Source: Planctomycetaceae bacterium (GTDB lineage Bacteria; Planctomycetota; Planctomycetia; Pirellulales; Pirellulaceae). From it: a DNA stretch of 33,700 nucleotides. The notes beneath the pieces are model-generated. The model had not been told where the DNA came from. It made no database searches and saw only the letters and a list, made by a program, of their open reading frames with translations. The stretch is from the NCBI GenBank assembly GCA_002862265.1, contig PKCQ01000215.1, positions 1 through 33,700 of the forward strand, read 5' to 3'. The translations under genes were made by a program, and so were the position numbers. This document shows positions 9,392 through 18,521 of this stretch, one piece after another; within the stretch, counting starts at the first letter, position 1; every line of letters starts with the position of its first letter.

Positions 9392-9919
9392 ATGAGCGTC
9401 CCCGCTGCTTTTGATCCCTTAGATGCGCTGCCAGATCACGAGGATTGGCTGCGAACATCGTTGCTCGCGCGATTGGGAAATCGCGACGAGGTTGAGGAAG
9501 TCATGCAAGAAGTGGCGGTTGCTGCGGCGAACCAGTCTGCCAAGGAAGAGCCGGTCGACCGGGTTGGTCCTTGGCTGTATCGAGTCGCGATGCGGCAAAT
9601 GATGCTGTTCCGTCGAAAGGCGGGACGGCGCCGGAAGCTGATCAACAATGTGGTGGAAGCCAAGCAACCCACTGAAGAGGATACACGCGGACGTTCGCCG
9701 CTCGAATTCCTGATTTCCACCGAGCGTCAAGAAGAAGTGCGACGAGCAATGCGAAAAATGACGGAGCGAGATCGTCAGCTACTGTTGCTGAAGTACGTGG
9801 AGGGATTGTCCTACGGTCAAATCGCGACTCGCGTTGGCGTCACCGCCAGCGCGGTGCAGTCGCGATTACACCGTGCCAGGGCTCTTCTGCGTAAAGAATT
9901 GTTAAGTATGGAAGCTTAG
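9392..9919 (+). CDS. ECF-type RNA polymerase sigma factor
   Basis: The 175-residue protein has the two-domain layout of extracytoplasmic-function sigma-70 factors. Region 2 lies around residues 10-85 (LLARLGNRDEVEEVMQEVAV, then GPWLYRVAMRQMMLFRRKAG). Region 4 lies around 110-172, with the helix-turn-helix VEGLSYGQIATRVGVTASAV followed by QSRLHRARALLRKEL. It should direct RNA polymerase to a small set of promoters. The next gene, 74 bases downstream, encodes a membrane protein with the look of its anti-sigma factor, and an exported PDZ protein follows. The ATG at 9392 has only a weak ribosome-binding site. The specific signal it responds to cannot be read from the sequence. Confidence 0.93.
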   Translation: MSVPAAFDPLDALPDHEDWLRTSLLARLGNRDEVEEVMQEVAVAAANQSAKEEPVDRVGPWLYRVAMRQMMLFRRKAGRRRKLINNVVEAKQPTEEDTRGRSPLEFLISTERQEEVRRAMRKMTERDRQLLLLKYVEGLSYGQIATRVGVTASAVQSRLHRARALLRKELLSMEA

Positions 9920-9993
9920 TCCCTAGAGACATCGAAACTGAAATCCGACCGAGCAACGCCAAGTTGATGCTCTGACCGAATTGGATCGAAGCC

Positions 9994-10638
9994 ATGAAGA
10001 ACCTAGATGCTTTCGTCATCGATGAACTGGTTGCCGGAAATCTCCACGGTGAGCAATACCGCCGAGTCTTGAAGGCCTTGGACGAGCAGCCGGACGGTTG
10101 GAAAGAGTGTGCGATGGCATTCCTGCAGGAGCAGGCTCTGAAGCGCGAACTTCGAGTTTTGACGGCTGACGACGAGATCTGGAATCCGAATCGTAAGTCG
10201 AGAGCGGTTGTAGACGCGCCTGCGTCAGTAGAGCCGGTTTCGCCTAGTAAAAGTTCAGAGCACGTTCGGCTCGAATGGATGACTCGACTTTCATCCATCG
10301 CGGCATTGCTGCTGCTCAGCTTCAGTGTTGGCTGGTTCGGCGCGGGTTGGGGCAGGGAAACGTCCGAATCTGATGGGACAACTTCTGAAGCAGCCGTGGC
10401 TGGGGGCCAAGCCAATGAAGTACCTGCAGCGCCCAGTGGTAGCGTTGCACCAATGTATGTGGGCAAGGAAATGATCCCTGTGGATCGTAGTCCGCCAGCA
10501 CTTCTCCAAGAACTGGAAAGCCGCGGCTCTATCAACTTAGAATCGTTTGGTGGCTATGTTCCTGTGCGCGTTGGCGATTCTATTGAGCTAATTCCTGTCC
10601 AACAATACCGTGTCCGCTCTGGCTCGGTTCCTTATTAA
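9994..10638 (+). CDS. Membrane-anchored anti-sigma-factor-like protein
   Basis: This 214-residue protein has a cytoplasmic N-terminus with a phrase typical of planctomycete anti-sigma proteins (LDEQPDGWKECAMAFLQEQAL, residues about 29-49). One transmembrane helix follows (about 98-118), then an extracytoplasmic tail of about 95 residues rich in Ser, Gly and Pro. There is no HxxxCxxC zinc motif of the ZAS type, so the anti-sigma role rests on position and topology: it directly follows the ECF sigma gene on the same strand. GGAT about 10 bases before the ATG may serve as its ribosome-binding site. Alternatively it is a structural membrane protein merely encoded beside the sigma factor. Confidence 0.7.
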   Translation: MKNLDAFVIDELVAGNLHGEQYRRVLKALDEQPDGWKECAMAFLQEQALKRELRVLTADDEIWNPNRKSRAVVDAPASVEPVSPSKSSEHVRLEWMTRLSSIAALLLLSFSVGWFGAGWGRETSESDGTTSEAAVAGGQANEVPAAPSGSVAPMYVGKEMIPVDRSPPALLQELESRGSINLESFGGYVPVRVGDSIELIPVQQYRVRSGSVPY

Positions 10639-10661
10639 GCAGTTGGCAGTTAGCAGTTGGC
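10638..10661 (+). repeat. Short direct repeat AGCAGTTGGC, two copies
   Basis: AGCAGTTGGC occurs at 10638-10647 and again at 10652-10661, separated by AGTT. The second copy runs directly into the CTTTTG microsatellite, so the two probably form one repetitive element that begins at the last base of the upstream stop codon. Confidence 0.7.
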
Positions 10662-10718
10662 TTTTGCTTTTGCTTTTGCTTTTGCTTTTGCTTTTGCTTT
10701 TGCTTTTGCTTTTGCTTT
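10661..10718 (+). repeat. Hexanucleotide microsatellite (CTTTTG)9
   Basis: Nine perfect tandem copies of CTTTTG run from 10661 to 10714 and are followed by a partial CTTT. They begin 22 bases after the stop codon of the anti-sigma-like gene and lie 226 bases before the PDZ gene. On the minus strand the array would read as Lys-Ser repeats, but no credible gene contains it. Copy number could vary by slippage. Nothing shows that it affects expression. Confidence 0.95.
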
Positions 10719-10832
10719 GGATCGTGCTCGTAATTCTTTCTTTGGCCTCATCTGCCTCTCTCGCGTTTGGTTCAATTCTTTGACGGTTTTTCGCGATTTT
10801 TTTGGAACGGTTCGAAACAAGTTCTAACGATC

Positions 10833-10858
10833 GGAAACCTTTTTGCTGATCGATCAAA
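10833..10858 (+). promoter_or_regulatory. Possible ECF-type promoter for the PDZ gene
   Basis: GGAAACC (10833-10839) followed 14 bases later by TCAAA (10854-10858) resembles the GGAACTT and TCAAA boxes of many ECF promoters, though the spacing is a little short. A second GGAAC at 10804-10808 lies just upstream within GGAACGGTTC. The site lies about 85 bases before the PDZ gene start. If real, it would place that gene under the nearby sigma factor. This is a by-eye match only. Confidence 0.25.
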
Positions 10859-10943
10859 TCATCAAGATCTAAAACGCAAAGCGGTCAGTCGTGGCGCGGA
10901 AGAGAATCAGTAAATACAAATCTATAATTCGGAGCAGATCGAA

Positions 10944-12155
10944 ATGTTCAAGACAATGCAAAGAAAGTGGTTGCGATTGGCTTGTGCAACAATGGTGGCC
11001 TCCTCAGCTGGTTTTGCATTTAGCAATCCTGTCCAAGCACAAGAAGAGTCGGAGTTCGTTCAGAAGATTCGTGTGCTGGCTCAAGCCGGTGACGAGGACG
11101 GCGAAGACGCTAAGGCAGAAGAGATCATCGTCAAAGTCGATGGTTCAGGCAAACTGCCCAAAGTCTGGCTAGGCGTGATGCTTAAGGAGATCGAAGGCGA
11201 CTTGGCTGAATACCTTGGCGACGTCCAAGGTGTCCTCATTGGCGAAGTGATGGATGACAGTCCTGCAGAGAAGGCAGGCCTGAAGAAGGGCGATGTCCTC
11301 AAAGCAGTCAACGATAAAGAACTGGAGGAGACGCAAGTTCTGATGAGCCTGCTAGCGGACACCGAAGTCGGCGAAGCACTTGCGTTCCAAATCCTTCGCA
11401 ATGGCAAGGAAATGGAGCTGAAAGTTAAGCCAGCCAAGCGTCCTAAGCGTTTTGCGGGTGGTGGCGTCTTTATTCCAGAAGATATGGGTATCGACTTGGA
11501 CGTTGAAATCGACGCTGATGAAATCAATGGTGACGTTTTGAAGGCTCTGAAGCGACTCAAGGTCGGTGATGATGACATCAACGTGTTCCGCTTTGGTGGC
11601 CCAGGACTGGCTATTCGCGGCGGCAAAGATGCCAAAAATTCTTCTTCCACCAATCGCATCGCCGTGATCAATAATGGTGGCGAGAACCTAAAGGTTGAAG
11701 TGAATCAAAAGGATGGTGGTCCTGCAACAATCACTGTGACGAAAGATGGCGAGACAGAGAAGTACACCGAAAAGGACTTGGAGGACTTGTCAGAGGATGT
11801 GCTTAAGATTGTCAAGCCAATGCTGGGTGGTGGTGATGCTCGCATCGAGGTACGCACGATGCCAATGGTTCTTGAAACTCTCGAAGGCCGTTTGAACAAC
11901 GAAGATTTGCAAGAGAAGCTTCGTGAGATGGCTGAGAAGCATCGGATCATCATCAGAGGCGAAGCAGAAGAAGCAGAAAAGCAGGCTGCAAAGGCTCGGG
12001 AAGCTGTTGAGAAGGCGATGAAGTCTCAGCGGAAAATCGTTGAAGGCGTTCGTATCAAGAGCCAAGAAATGGAAGAGCTTCGCTCCTTGGTCGAAGAGCT
12101 AAAGCAAGAAGTGAAAGAGCTTCGCAGTAAGCTCAAGGAAAAGGGCGAAGAGTAG
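10944..12155 (+). CDS. Exported PDZ-domain protein with C-terminal coiled coil
   Basis: The 403-residue protein has a signal peptide cleaved near VQAQ (residues 29-33). A PDZ domain spans about residues 73-168, with WLGVMLKEIEG as the carboxylate-binding start and DDSPAEKAGLKKGDVLKAVN as the core. The middle is strongly acidic, with two similar Asp/Glu stretches near 180-200. The last 80 residues are Glu/Lys-rich heptad-like sequence suited to a coiled coil. No trypsin-like protease domain is present, so it is not DegP/HtrA. It may bind peptides or misfolded proteins in the periplasm. A GGAG sits about 10 bases before the ATG. It follows the sigma and anti-sigma genes, which suggests a shared stress response. 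A strong terminator follows. Confidence 0.85.
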   Translation: MFKTMQRKWLRLACATMVASSAGFAFSNPVQAQEESEFVQKIRVLAQAGDEDGEDAKAEEIIVKVDGSGKLPKVWLGVMLKEIEGDLAEYLGDVQGVLIGEVMDDSPAEKAGLKKGDVLKAVNDKELEETQVLMSLLADTEVGEALAFQILRNGKEMELKVKPAKRPKRFAGGGVFIPEDMGIDLDVEIDADEINGDVLKALKRLKVGDDDINVFRFGGPGLAIRGGKDAKNSSSTNRIAVINNGGENLKVEVNQKDGGPATITVTKDGETEKYTEKDLEDLSEDVLKIVKPMLGGGDARIEVRTMPMVLETLEGRLNNEDLQEKLREMAEKHRIIIRGEAEEAEKQAAKAREAVEKAMKSQRKIVEGVRIKSQEMEELRSLVEELKQEVKELRSKLKEKGEE

Positions 12156-12261
12156 CTCTCAAGCGATCAATTCGAATCGGCCTTGCCCTTTTAGGGAGGC
12201 GAGCAAGAGGCAGCTTGCTTCAGAAAATAGCTCGGTCATTCGAACGGAACAGGAAGCGGGT

Positions 12262-12298
12262 GGGCTGTTGCTGAGAAATCGGCAGCAGCCCTTTTTTT
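12262..12298 (+). terminator. Rho-independent terminator after the PDZ gene
   Basis: A 12-base stem (GGGCTGTTGCTG at 12262-12273, CGGCAGCAGCCC at 12280-12291, two G-T pairs) with a six-base loop is followed by seven T residues (12292-12298). It lies about 107 bases after the PDZ stop codon and points along the plus strand. Confidence 0.9.
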
Positions 12299-12393
12299 AT
12301 TCTGGTTCTTTTCGAACTCTTTGCGGCACTTAGCGCTGGAAGTGGACGGGGTCACGAATCCGGTGGAAACGCCACCTGATTTAGCTGGCGACT

Positions 12394-13266
12394 TTACTCC
12401 GAGTCAAAGCTGAGAGGCCCAATTCCCTGACTGGCCAGCACTTCCAGATACTCTTTCGGGGAATCTTGTAGCTTCTTCACGCAGCCCAAGCAGCAAACGT
12501 AGACTGCTTTGCCATCGAGGTTGACTTTCATGGGTGGCCCCATCGATCCCAAGTCCTTGTTCATCACGGGGCAGATGTATTGTGCTTCAATCGCCCCGGC
12601 ATCAGCCAAGGACGCCTCGAAAATTCCCGGTCGCACTTCTTTCTGCTTCGGCGCGTAGTATTGCTTAAAGTGCTTCGCTGACTCGCTTTTCAACTTTTTC
12701 GCGCAGGGTTGGCAGCAAACAAACAGTGGTTTTCCGTCCAGCATGACTTTGAGCGGCGCGCCCATCGAGCCAAGCCGCTTGCCAGTAATGGGACAGGTCC
12801 TCTGCAATGACGCCAGAAGTTTGTCGTCAACGAAGGATAGCTTCACGCTTGTCTGCAAGAAAATGGTGTCTCGCCCGGGGAAGTCAATAATCGCATCAAG
12901 ATGTAACTCCTTGCCAACGACTTTCGTCAAGTTCACGGCCGCTCCGATGCCCTCACCTTTCAATCCCTCGAGCCGCAACGCATGGACCTTGGGCGAGTCT
13001 CCGACTTTCAGCTGCAACACGCCTGAAGCTTTTCTGTGTCGGAATACCGTTCCATCGGAGTCGACGAGGTAGAAGCGAATGCCAAGCCGCGAGAGAACGG
13101 TTTCCACTTCGACGGTTCCGACATCGGCAAGGTGCCCGCCGCGCGATCCAGTGTCCGGTTGAGCCGAGACAGAATCTACCGACGTGAACAGCAGGGCCAG
13201 AGACAAGCAGACTTGGACCGAAGTCTCTTTGAATTCTCGGAAAGGCGAGGGTATGCATCGGTTCAT
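12394..13266 (-). CDS. Secreted protein with two CP...CCxxC (YHS-like) metal-binding repeats
   Basis: This 290-residue protein has a signal peptide (hydrophobic region about 17-35, ending VSAQ). The C-terminal half has two similar repeats of about 50 residues. The first begins CPITGKRLGSMGAPLKV and ends FVCCQPCAKKL; the second begins CPVMNKDLGSMGPPMKV and ends YVCCLGCVKKL. Each therefore offers a CP pair site and a CCxxC cluster, resembling YHS/TRASH-type metal sites. Binding of copper, silver or a similar soft metal is inferred from these cysteines and from its position as the last gene of a Cus-type efflux operon. Its ATG overlaps the cusA stop by four bases (ATGA), which suggests translational coupling. 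The first 130 residues have no recognised domain. The frame is intact, unlike its upstream neighbours. Confidence 0.85.
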   Translation of the reverse strand: MNRCIPSPFREFKETSVQVCLSLALLFTSVDSVSAQPDTGSRGGHLADVGTVEVETVLSRLGIRFYLVDSDGTVFRHRKASGVLQLKVGDSPKVHALRLEGLKGEGIGAAVNLTKVVGKELHLDAIIDFPGRDTIFLQTSVKLSFVDDKLLASLQRTCPITGKRLGSMGAPLKVMLDGKPLFVCCQPCAKKLKSESAKHFKQYYAPKQKEVRPGIFEASLADAGAIEAQYICPVMNKDLGSMGPPMKVNLDGKAVYVCCLGCVKKLQDSPKEYLEVLASQGIGPLSFDSE

Positions 13267-16200
13267 TGGTTTTCCTTTTTAGTAATTGGAGCTTGCCGCA
13301 GTCGGGTTTCCAGGTACGCCGAGTAGACTGTAGGAACGATAAACGACGTTAGGGGCTCAACGAGCATGCCACCAAAAACCGGCAGTGCCATGGCTCGAGC
13401 TACGTCCGCACCCCGGCCATCGCTTAGCAGAACTGGCAACAATGCCACTAAGGTGGTTGCGGTAGTCATCACGCAAGGTCGGATGCGTTTCAGTCCCGCG
13501 GCATAAACAGTGTCACGGATTTTTCGCGCAGACTTTGGTTTCTCGGCGAGAAGCTTTTGATGGATGTACGTCGCCATGACCACGCCATCGTCGACTGCCA
13601 CACCAAACAGTGCGATGAATCCGACCCAGACCGCGGTGTTCAGTTCGACTTGCATGAACGCCACAGCCAGCATGCCCCCCGCGAATGCTACCGGAATGTC
13701 GCTGAACACGGCAAGCGAGATAGGGAGATTGCGAAACTGCAAGTAGATCAGAATAAGATTAATCAGGATCACCAATGGAATGATCCACATGAGACGGCGA
13801 TTGGCTTCGATTTGATTGCGGAAACTTCCAACAATCTCTATCGAGTATCCGGCTGGCAGGTTAAGGATTTCTTGCTCGAGTTGCGCGTCGCGAAGCTGTT
13901 TTTCAATCGCAGCAATAGCTTCCAAAGCCCCCAAGTTTTCCTTCGCAGAGAAAGCAACGTGCGCTACGAGTCTTGCATTTTCGCTGTTGATTGCGGCGGG
14001 GCCCCAACTCGTTTCTAGCTTGGCGAGTTCTTCCAGCGGGACGACTGCAGAATCCGAAGTGACGACTGGCAATCGGTTCAACTGATAAATATGTTGTCGG
14101 GTGTCGCGAATGTATCTCAGACGGACTGGATAGCGCTCACGCCCCTCGAACGTCTGAATGAGGTTCATGCCTCCGAGGGCTGTCTCGATCACTTGGTTGA
14201 CCCTTTCCGTGCTCATTCCGTAACGAGCCGAGCTCTCACGATCGACCGTAAACTCGACGTAAGGTTTGCCGAGCACGATATCAGGATTAACTGTTGCGGG
14301 ATCGATCTGCGGCAAGGTCTTCAATAGCTCTGCAACTTTTATCGCCGAGCGTCCAAGCGATTTCAGGTCGTCACCGAAAATTCGAATGGCCATTGGAGCT
14401 TTGATTCCGGACTGCAACATGACCACGCGGCCTTCGATCGGCTGCAGTTCCGAAGCACGGGTGACTCCGGGAAGCGTCGCAGCACGATTGATCTCATTCC
14501 AGATGTCTTTGGGGGTGATTCCAGGCCTCCACTCCCTCTTTGGCTTTAGCATCACGTAGGTCTCGACCATCGCAGCAGGAGCGGGATCCAAAGCAGACTC
14601 GACGCGTCCGATCTTGCCCAGCAAGTCTTTGACTTCTGGGATCTGACCAATCAGCACGTCTTGTGTCTGCAGGATCTGCATCGCCTGGCTAAAGCTAACA
14701 GCTGGGTAAAAAGTCGGCATGTAGTACCAGCTGCCTTCGTCTAACGCGATCCAGTCATCGGTAGAAAGGCTAGGTAGCAAATGCTTGCCGTCGACGTAGC
14801 CTGGCAATTCGTTGAAGTCGGCTCCGAGTTGTTCTGCCGCGATCTCTACAGGACGGAGGAGTTTCGGGAGTCCAATCCATGCACCGAAGCCCAGTAACAC
14901 GAGAAGCGATGGCAATGACAAAGCTATCTTCTTGTGACCGAGCGCATAGCGAAGTCGCGCTGCGTAGATCCATCGCACTAAGCGGCTGGTGGGAATCTCT
15001 TCAAGCGAGCGGACTCGTTCTCGTTGAAACTGCCAGAGAACAAGTGCAGCGGCAGCTCCCAAAACCAAAGGGCTTGCCCACGGCGGAATTCCAATAAGAT
15101 CCTCGATGGGATCGCCCCAAACAAAATAGCCAAGCGCCCCGAATAGCACGCTCGACGCAAGGCACCAGCCAAGAGTTCGCTTTATCGAAGGGCGTGCTGA
15201 TCTGCGAAGTAGCAAACGGCTAAGCGCTGGCACAATGGTTACAGCCGCGATCAGTGCCGCTGCGATGGCAAAACTCTTGGTGTACGCCAGCGGAGCAAAC
15301 AGCCGGTAGTCGCGGCCGGTCAAGCAAAACACAGGCAGAAAAGAAACGATCGTCGTCATCACTGCAGTTCGAACTGCTGGAGCCACCTCAATCGCGGCGT
15401 CAGCCACCAACCGCCAAGGTTGTGTACCTTCGTCTGCCGCTTCTCGGCCGACTTTCTCGTAGATGTTTTCCGCGACGATGATACCCATGTCGACCATCGT
15501 CCCGATAGCGATAGCTATCCCGGCGAGTGACATGATATTGGCTTCGATGCCGCCGTAACGCATTGCTATGAATGACATGAGCACCGCCGCAGGCAGGCAT
15601 AGCGAGACGATAAAGCTGCTGCGAAAGTGAAGCAGAAACAGCAAGACGACGATCGTGGTAATGAGAATTTCTTCCGCTAGCGCGGTGCTCAGTGTTTCCA
15701 TGGTTTCGTCGATCAGGCCCATCCGGTCATAAACGGCACGCAGTCCGACGCCTTGCAAAGCAGGTTCGATTTGCCGCATTTTCTCGCGCACACGCGCGAT
15801 GACGCGGCGCGGATTCTCACCGTGTCGCATGACGACCACGCCACCAACGGCTTACGAGCCGTTGTAGTCGAGGCCGCCACGGCGAAAGTCAGGCCCAAGC
15901 TGAACACGTCCAAGGTCTCGTACGCGAACCGGTATTCCATCGCGTTGGAGTACCACCGTATCCTCAATGTCGCGAGCAACTTTTTCCGCGTCGCCGCCGC
16001 CAAGAAATCCTTTGCTGCGCAGGACAAACTCCATACCGCCCGTCTCCAGCGTCTTGGCTCCAACATCCAGATTCGACTGTTTGATGGCGGAAACGGCTTG
16101 ATGTAGCGGAATACGAAAGAAGCGAAGTTTGTCGGGATCGAGGTCGATTTGGTACTGACGGATGTATCCACCGATGGAAGCGACCTCACTCACGCCGTCG

Positions 16201-16712
16201 ACTGACTGCAACTCGAATTTAATGACGTAGTCCTGCAGACTGCGAAGATCGGCAAGCGAGAGACCGGCTTCAGGTGGCTCGAGAACGTAGTAAAGTACCT
16301 GGCCTAGGCCAGTTGCATCGGGTCCGAGTTGCGGCGAGACGTTTGCGGGGAGCTGGCTACTCGCGACCCCAAGTTGTTCCAGGACGCGGCTCCTGGCCCA
16401 ATAGAAATCGACATTGTCAGCAAAGGTAACTTGGACAAAGCTGTATCCAAATAGACTCTTACCGCGAACCGATTCGGCTCCTGGAACGGCCTGTAGCGAT
16501 ACGCTAAGTGGGTAGGTAATTTGGTCTTCGACGTCCTTCGGTGACCTGCCGGGCCAAGCCGTAAGTACGATGACTTGGTTTTCACCGACATTGGGAATCG
16601 CATCGATCGGAACAGCGCGGAAACTGAACCATCCAAACACAAGGATTCCGATCATCCCCAGCAAAACGAGAATGGGCTCGCGCGTACTGAATTCGATTGT
16701 TCTTCTGAGCAT
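13263..16712 (-). pseudogene. cusA: cusA/czcA-type RND heavy-metal efflux pump, split by in-frame TAA
   Basis: CusA/CzcA is the inner-membrane proton-driven pump of tripartite metal export. The N-terminal part (16712-15852, 286 residues) starts with the family sequence MLRRTIEFSTREP and ends ...GLDYNGS at a TAA (15852-15854). Reading on in the same frame gives AVGGVVVMRHGENP and the rest of the pump to 13263, including the GVAVDDGVVMATYIHQ segment. Intact homologues have a conserved Glu at the stop, so a GAA to TAA change is the simplest explanation. Without the stop the protein would have 1149 residues, a credible length. The downstream part could restart at GTG 15839 or ATG 15830. Its start overlaps the cusB stop by one base (TAATG). 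Whether any pump is made is unknown. Confidence 0.85.
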
Positions 16713-18270
16713 TACAAATCCAGTGACTGCTCTTCGAGGCCTTCGAATGGATCTTGCTGTGATCCTGAGCGACCGCTCTTTTCTCCCGGTGGGGAAGCGC
16801 GACTTGGGTCGAGCAGAGAAGCGTTACCGATGAGCTGCGACTGGGAGTCGAGAAGGAAGTTGCCGTCAGTCGCCACGGCTTCTTCGGCTTCCAAGCCTGC
16901 CGAAACAGCCGCGTGAGACTGAGTGAAGGCAGCTACGCTAATTCGTCGGACTTCAAATTTTCCTGGTTCCACTTCCACGTCGATGACGCTGTTGTCGCCT
17001 ACCGTCAGCACGGCGTTTCGCGGCAACAGAATATGTCGCTGCTCGGGAAGTGGCGTGGGGGAAAAACCGAGTTCTGCTGTAGAAACCAATTCCATGTCGC
17101 ACACTGGGCAGGCCCCAGGTTCGTCACGGATGACTTGCGGGTGCATCGGGCTTATGAATTTTCCAGCTAGTTCCGGATCGTAGATCGTGGGTTGGGGCAG
17201 GGCTGGGACGGCAATCCGCGCTTTCGCATAGTCTCCGGGCTTCAAGGTTTCGTTGGGGTTGGCCGGTTCCACTCGGACGCGAAACGTTCGAGTCTTTTTG
17301 TCGACGGTGGGATCGATGAATGCGACTCGACCAACGAATAGTTTTTCGGGATCGGAGGAAATCTGTGCAGTCACTCGCTGCCCAAATCGAACAACCGAGG
17401 CGTCATCAGGAAATAGATCAAGCATTAGCCAGACGGTCGAAAGGTCGGCCACGCGGTATAGAGGCTGGCCTGCTTGAACGTAGTCACCCTCGGCTACCAG
17501 CTTTGCGATGACTCGCCCGCCTTGCGGGGACTCGATCCGCACGCGCGAAGAGGGCTTTCGTCGCTCCCCGAGTGCAACGATTTGAGCAGAACTCATCCCG
17601 AGCTCAACCAGTCGTTCCGAGTTAGGGCAAGGATTCCTTGGCGATCAACTATGCCAGACGTTGCTTGACCGAGGTTTGCCAGGTATTCGGTTTGAGCAGT
17701 GAAGAGTTCTGGACTGTATAGGATTGCAAGGTTGTCTCCATGCTTCACCGGTATGCCTACATAGTCGGCAAACAGTTTTTCCAGTCGTCCGTCGGTGTAG
17801 GCCGCGATCGTGGAAAGTTGGCTTTGGTCGTATTCGATGGAACCAATAGTGCGGATGCTCCGCTTGGCCTGAGCTAACTTGGCCTTGGCAGTGCGGATCC
17901 CGAGGATTCTTCGGATTGCCGGTTCAATTTCGAAGGAAATGCCGTCGCTCCCTTGTTGAGTCGTGGGTTCCAACTTCATCGCACAGACGGGGCATCGGCC
18001 CGGTTTTGAACTCGGTGGAACGCACATCATCGGACAGACGTAGCGGGTTGCTGTAGATGCAGAGGATGGAGCCGTCGTGTTCGCGTCGTTGCTCTTGATC
18101 CAGCCTTGACGCTGGGCGAAACCAAGTAGCCATATGGCTGCAGCGACGGTTAGGAGAACGATGGCCGACTTGGTCAAGCTGCGCAGCAGCCATGACCATC
18201 GCGAAAGCCAATTGCGAGGCGCCACTGAGTTAGAAGCGTGCTCGACAATGGAAGGATTTTCTTTGCTCAT
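16712..18270 (-). pseudogene. cusB: cusB-type RND periplasmic adaptor, split by a frameshift
   Basis: CusB links the inner-membrane pump to the outer-membrane channel. The first frame (18270-17593, 225 residues) has a membrane anchor near 30-50, a heavy-metal-binding domain (YVCPMMCVPP...GRCPVCAMKLEP), the first barrel half and the start of the helical hairpin. It then runs into TGA (17593-17595). The second frame (17596-16712) supplies the second half: SSRVRIESPQGGRV, the beta-barrel and a second, degenerate metal-binding segment (ISPMHPQV...CPVCDMEL). Reading upstream of 17596 in the second frame gives ERLVELG, typical hairpin sequence. One extra G at the GG at 17617-17618 would join the frames as LTRERLVELGMSS and give 519 residues. 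The two frames overlap as ATGA, so reinitiation is possible. Other adaptor subtypes are conceivable, but the metal-binding domains favour CusB. Confidence 0.85.
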
Positions 18271-18521
18271 GGAATACTGTCCAACGGATCATGAAAAAGA
18301 CATCGTGGGACAAGAGGTCCCAAGGTCACAGGTCAATGATCGTGAAAGGTCGATGGAATGCGCAAGTACGAAGTGTCAGCGAATAAGTGAACTTCGATTA
18401 CCGAAAATCTTGACGAATTACGCTCAGAGGATCGGCACTAGCCTCAGAGTCTGAGAGCCAACACAAGCCGACGCCGAGCGCGGGCTGGGCGTTCAACGTG
18501 CGCAGCAGCGAACGCGATAGC

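Noticed and set aside
10588..10857. Minus-strand open frame with Lys-Ser repeats
   Set aside because: The repeats come only from the CTTTTG microsatellite, the frame overlaps the end of the anti-sigma-like gene, and the rest has no family signal.
17593..17652. Programmed ribosomal frameshift in cusB
   Set aside because: No slippery heptamer or following pseudoknot is visible. A missing G in a short G-run explains the break more simply.
18271..18521. A further small gene between the Cys-rich gene and cusB
   Set aside because: The short open frames here have no ribosome-binding site, signal peptide or recognisable motif.
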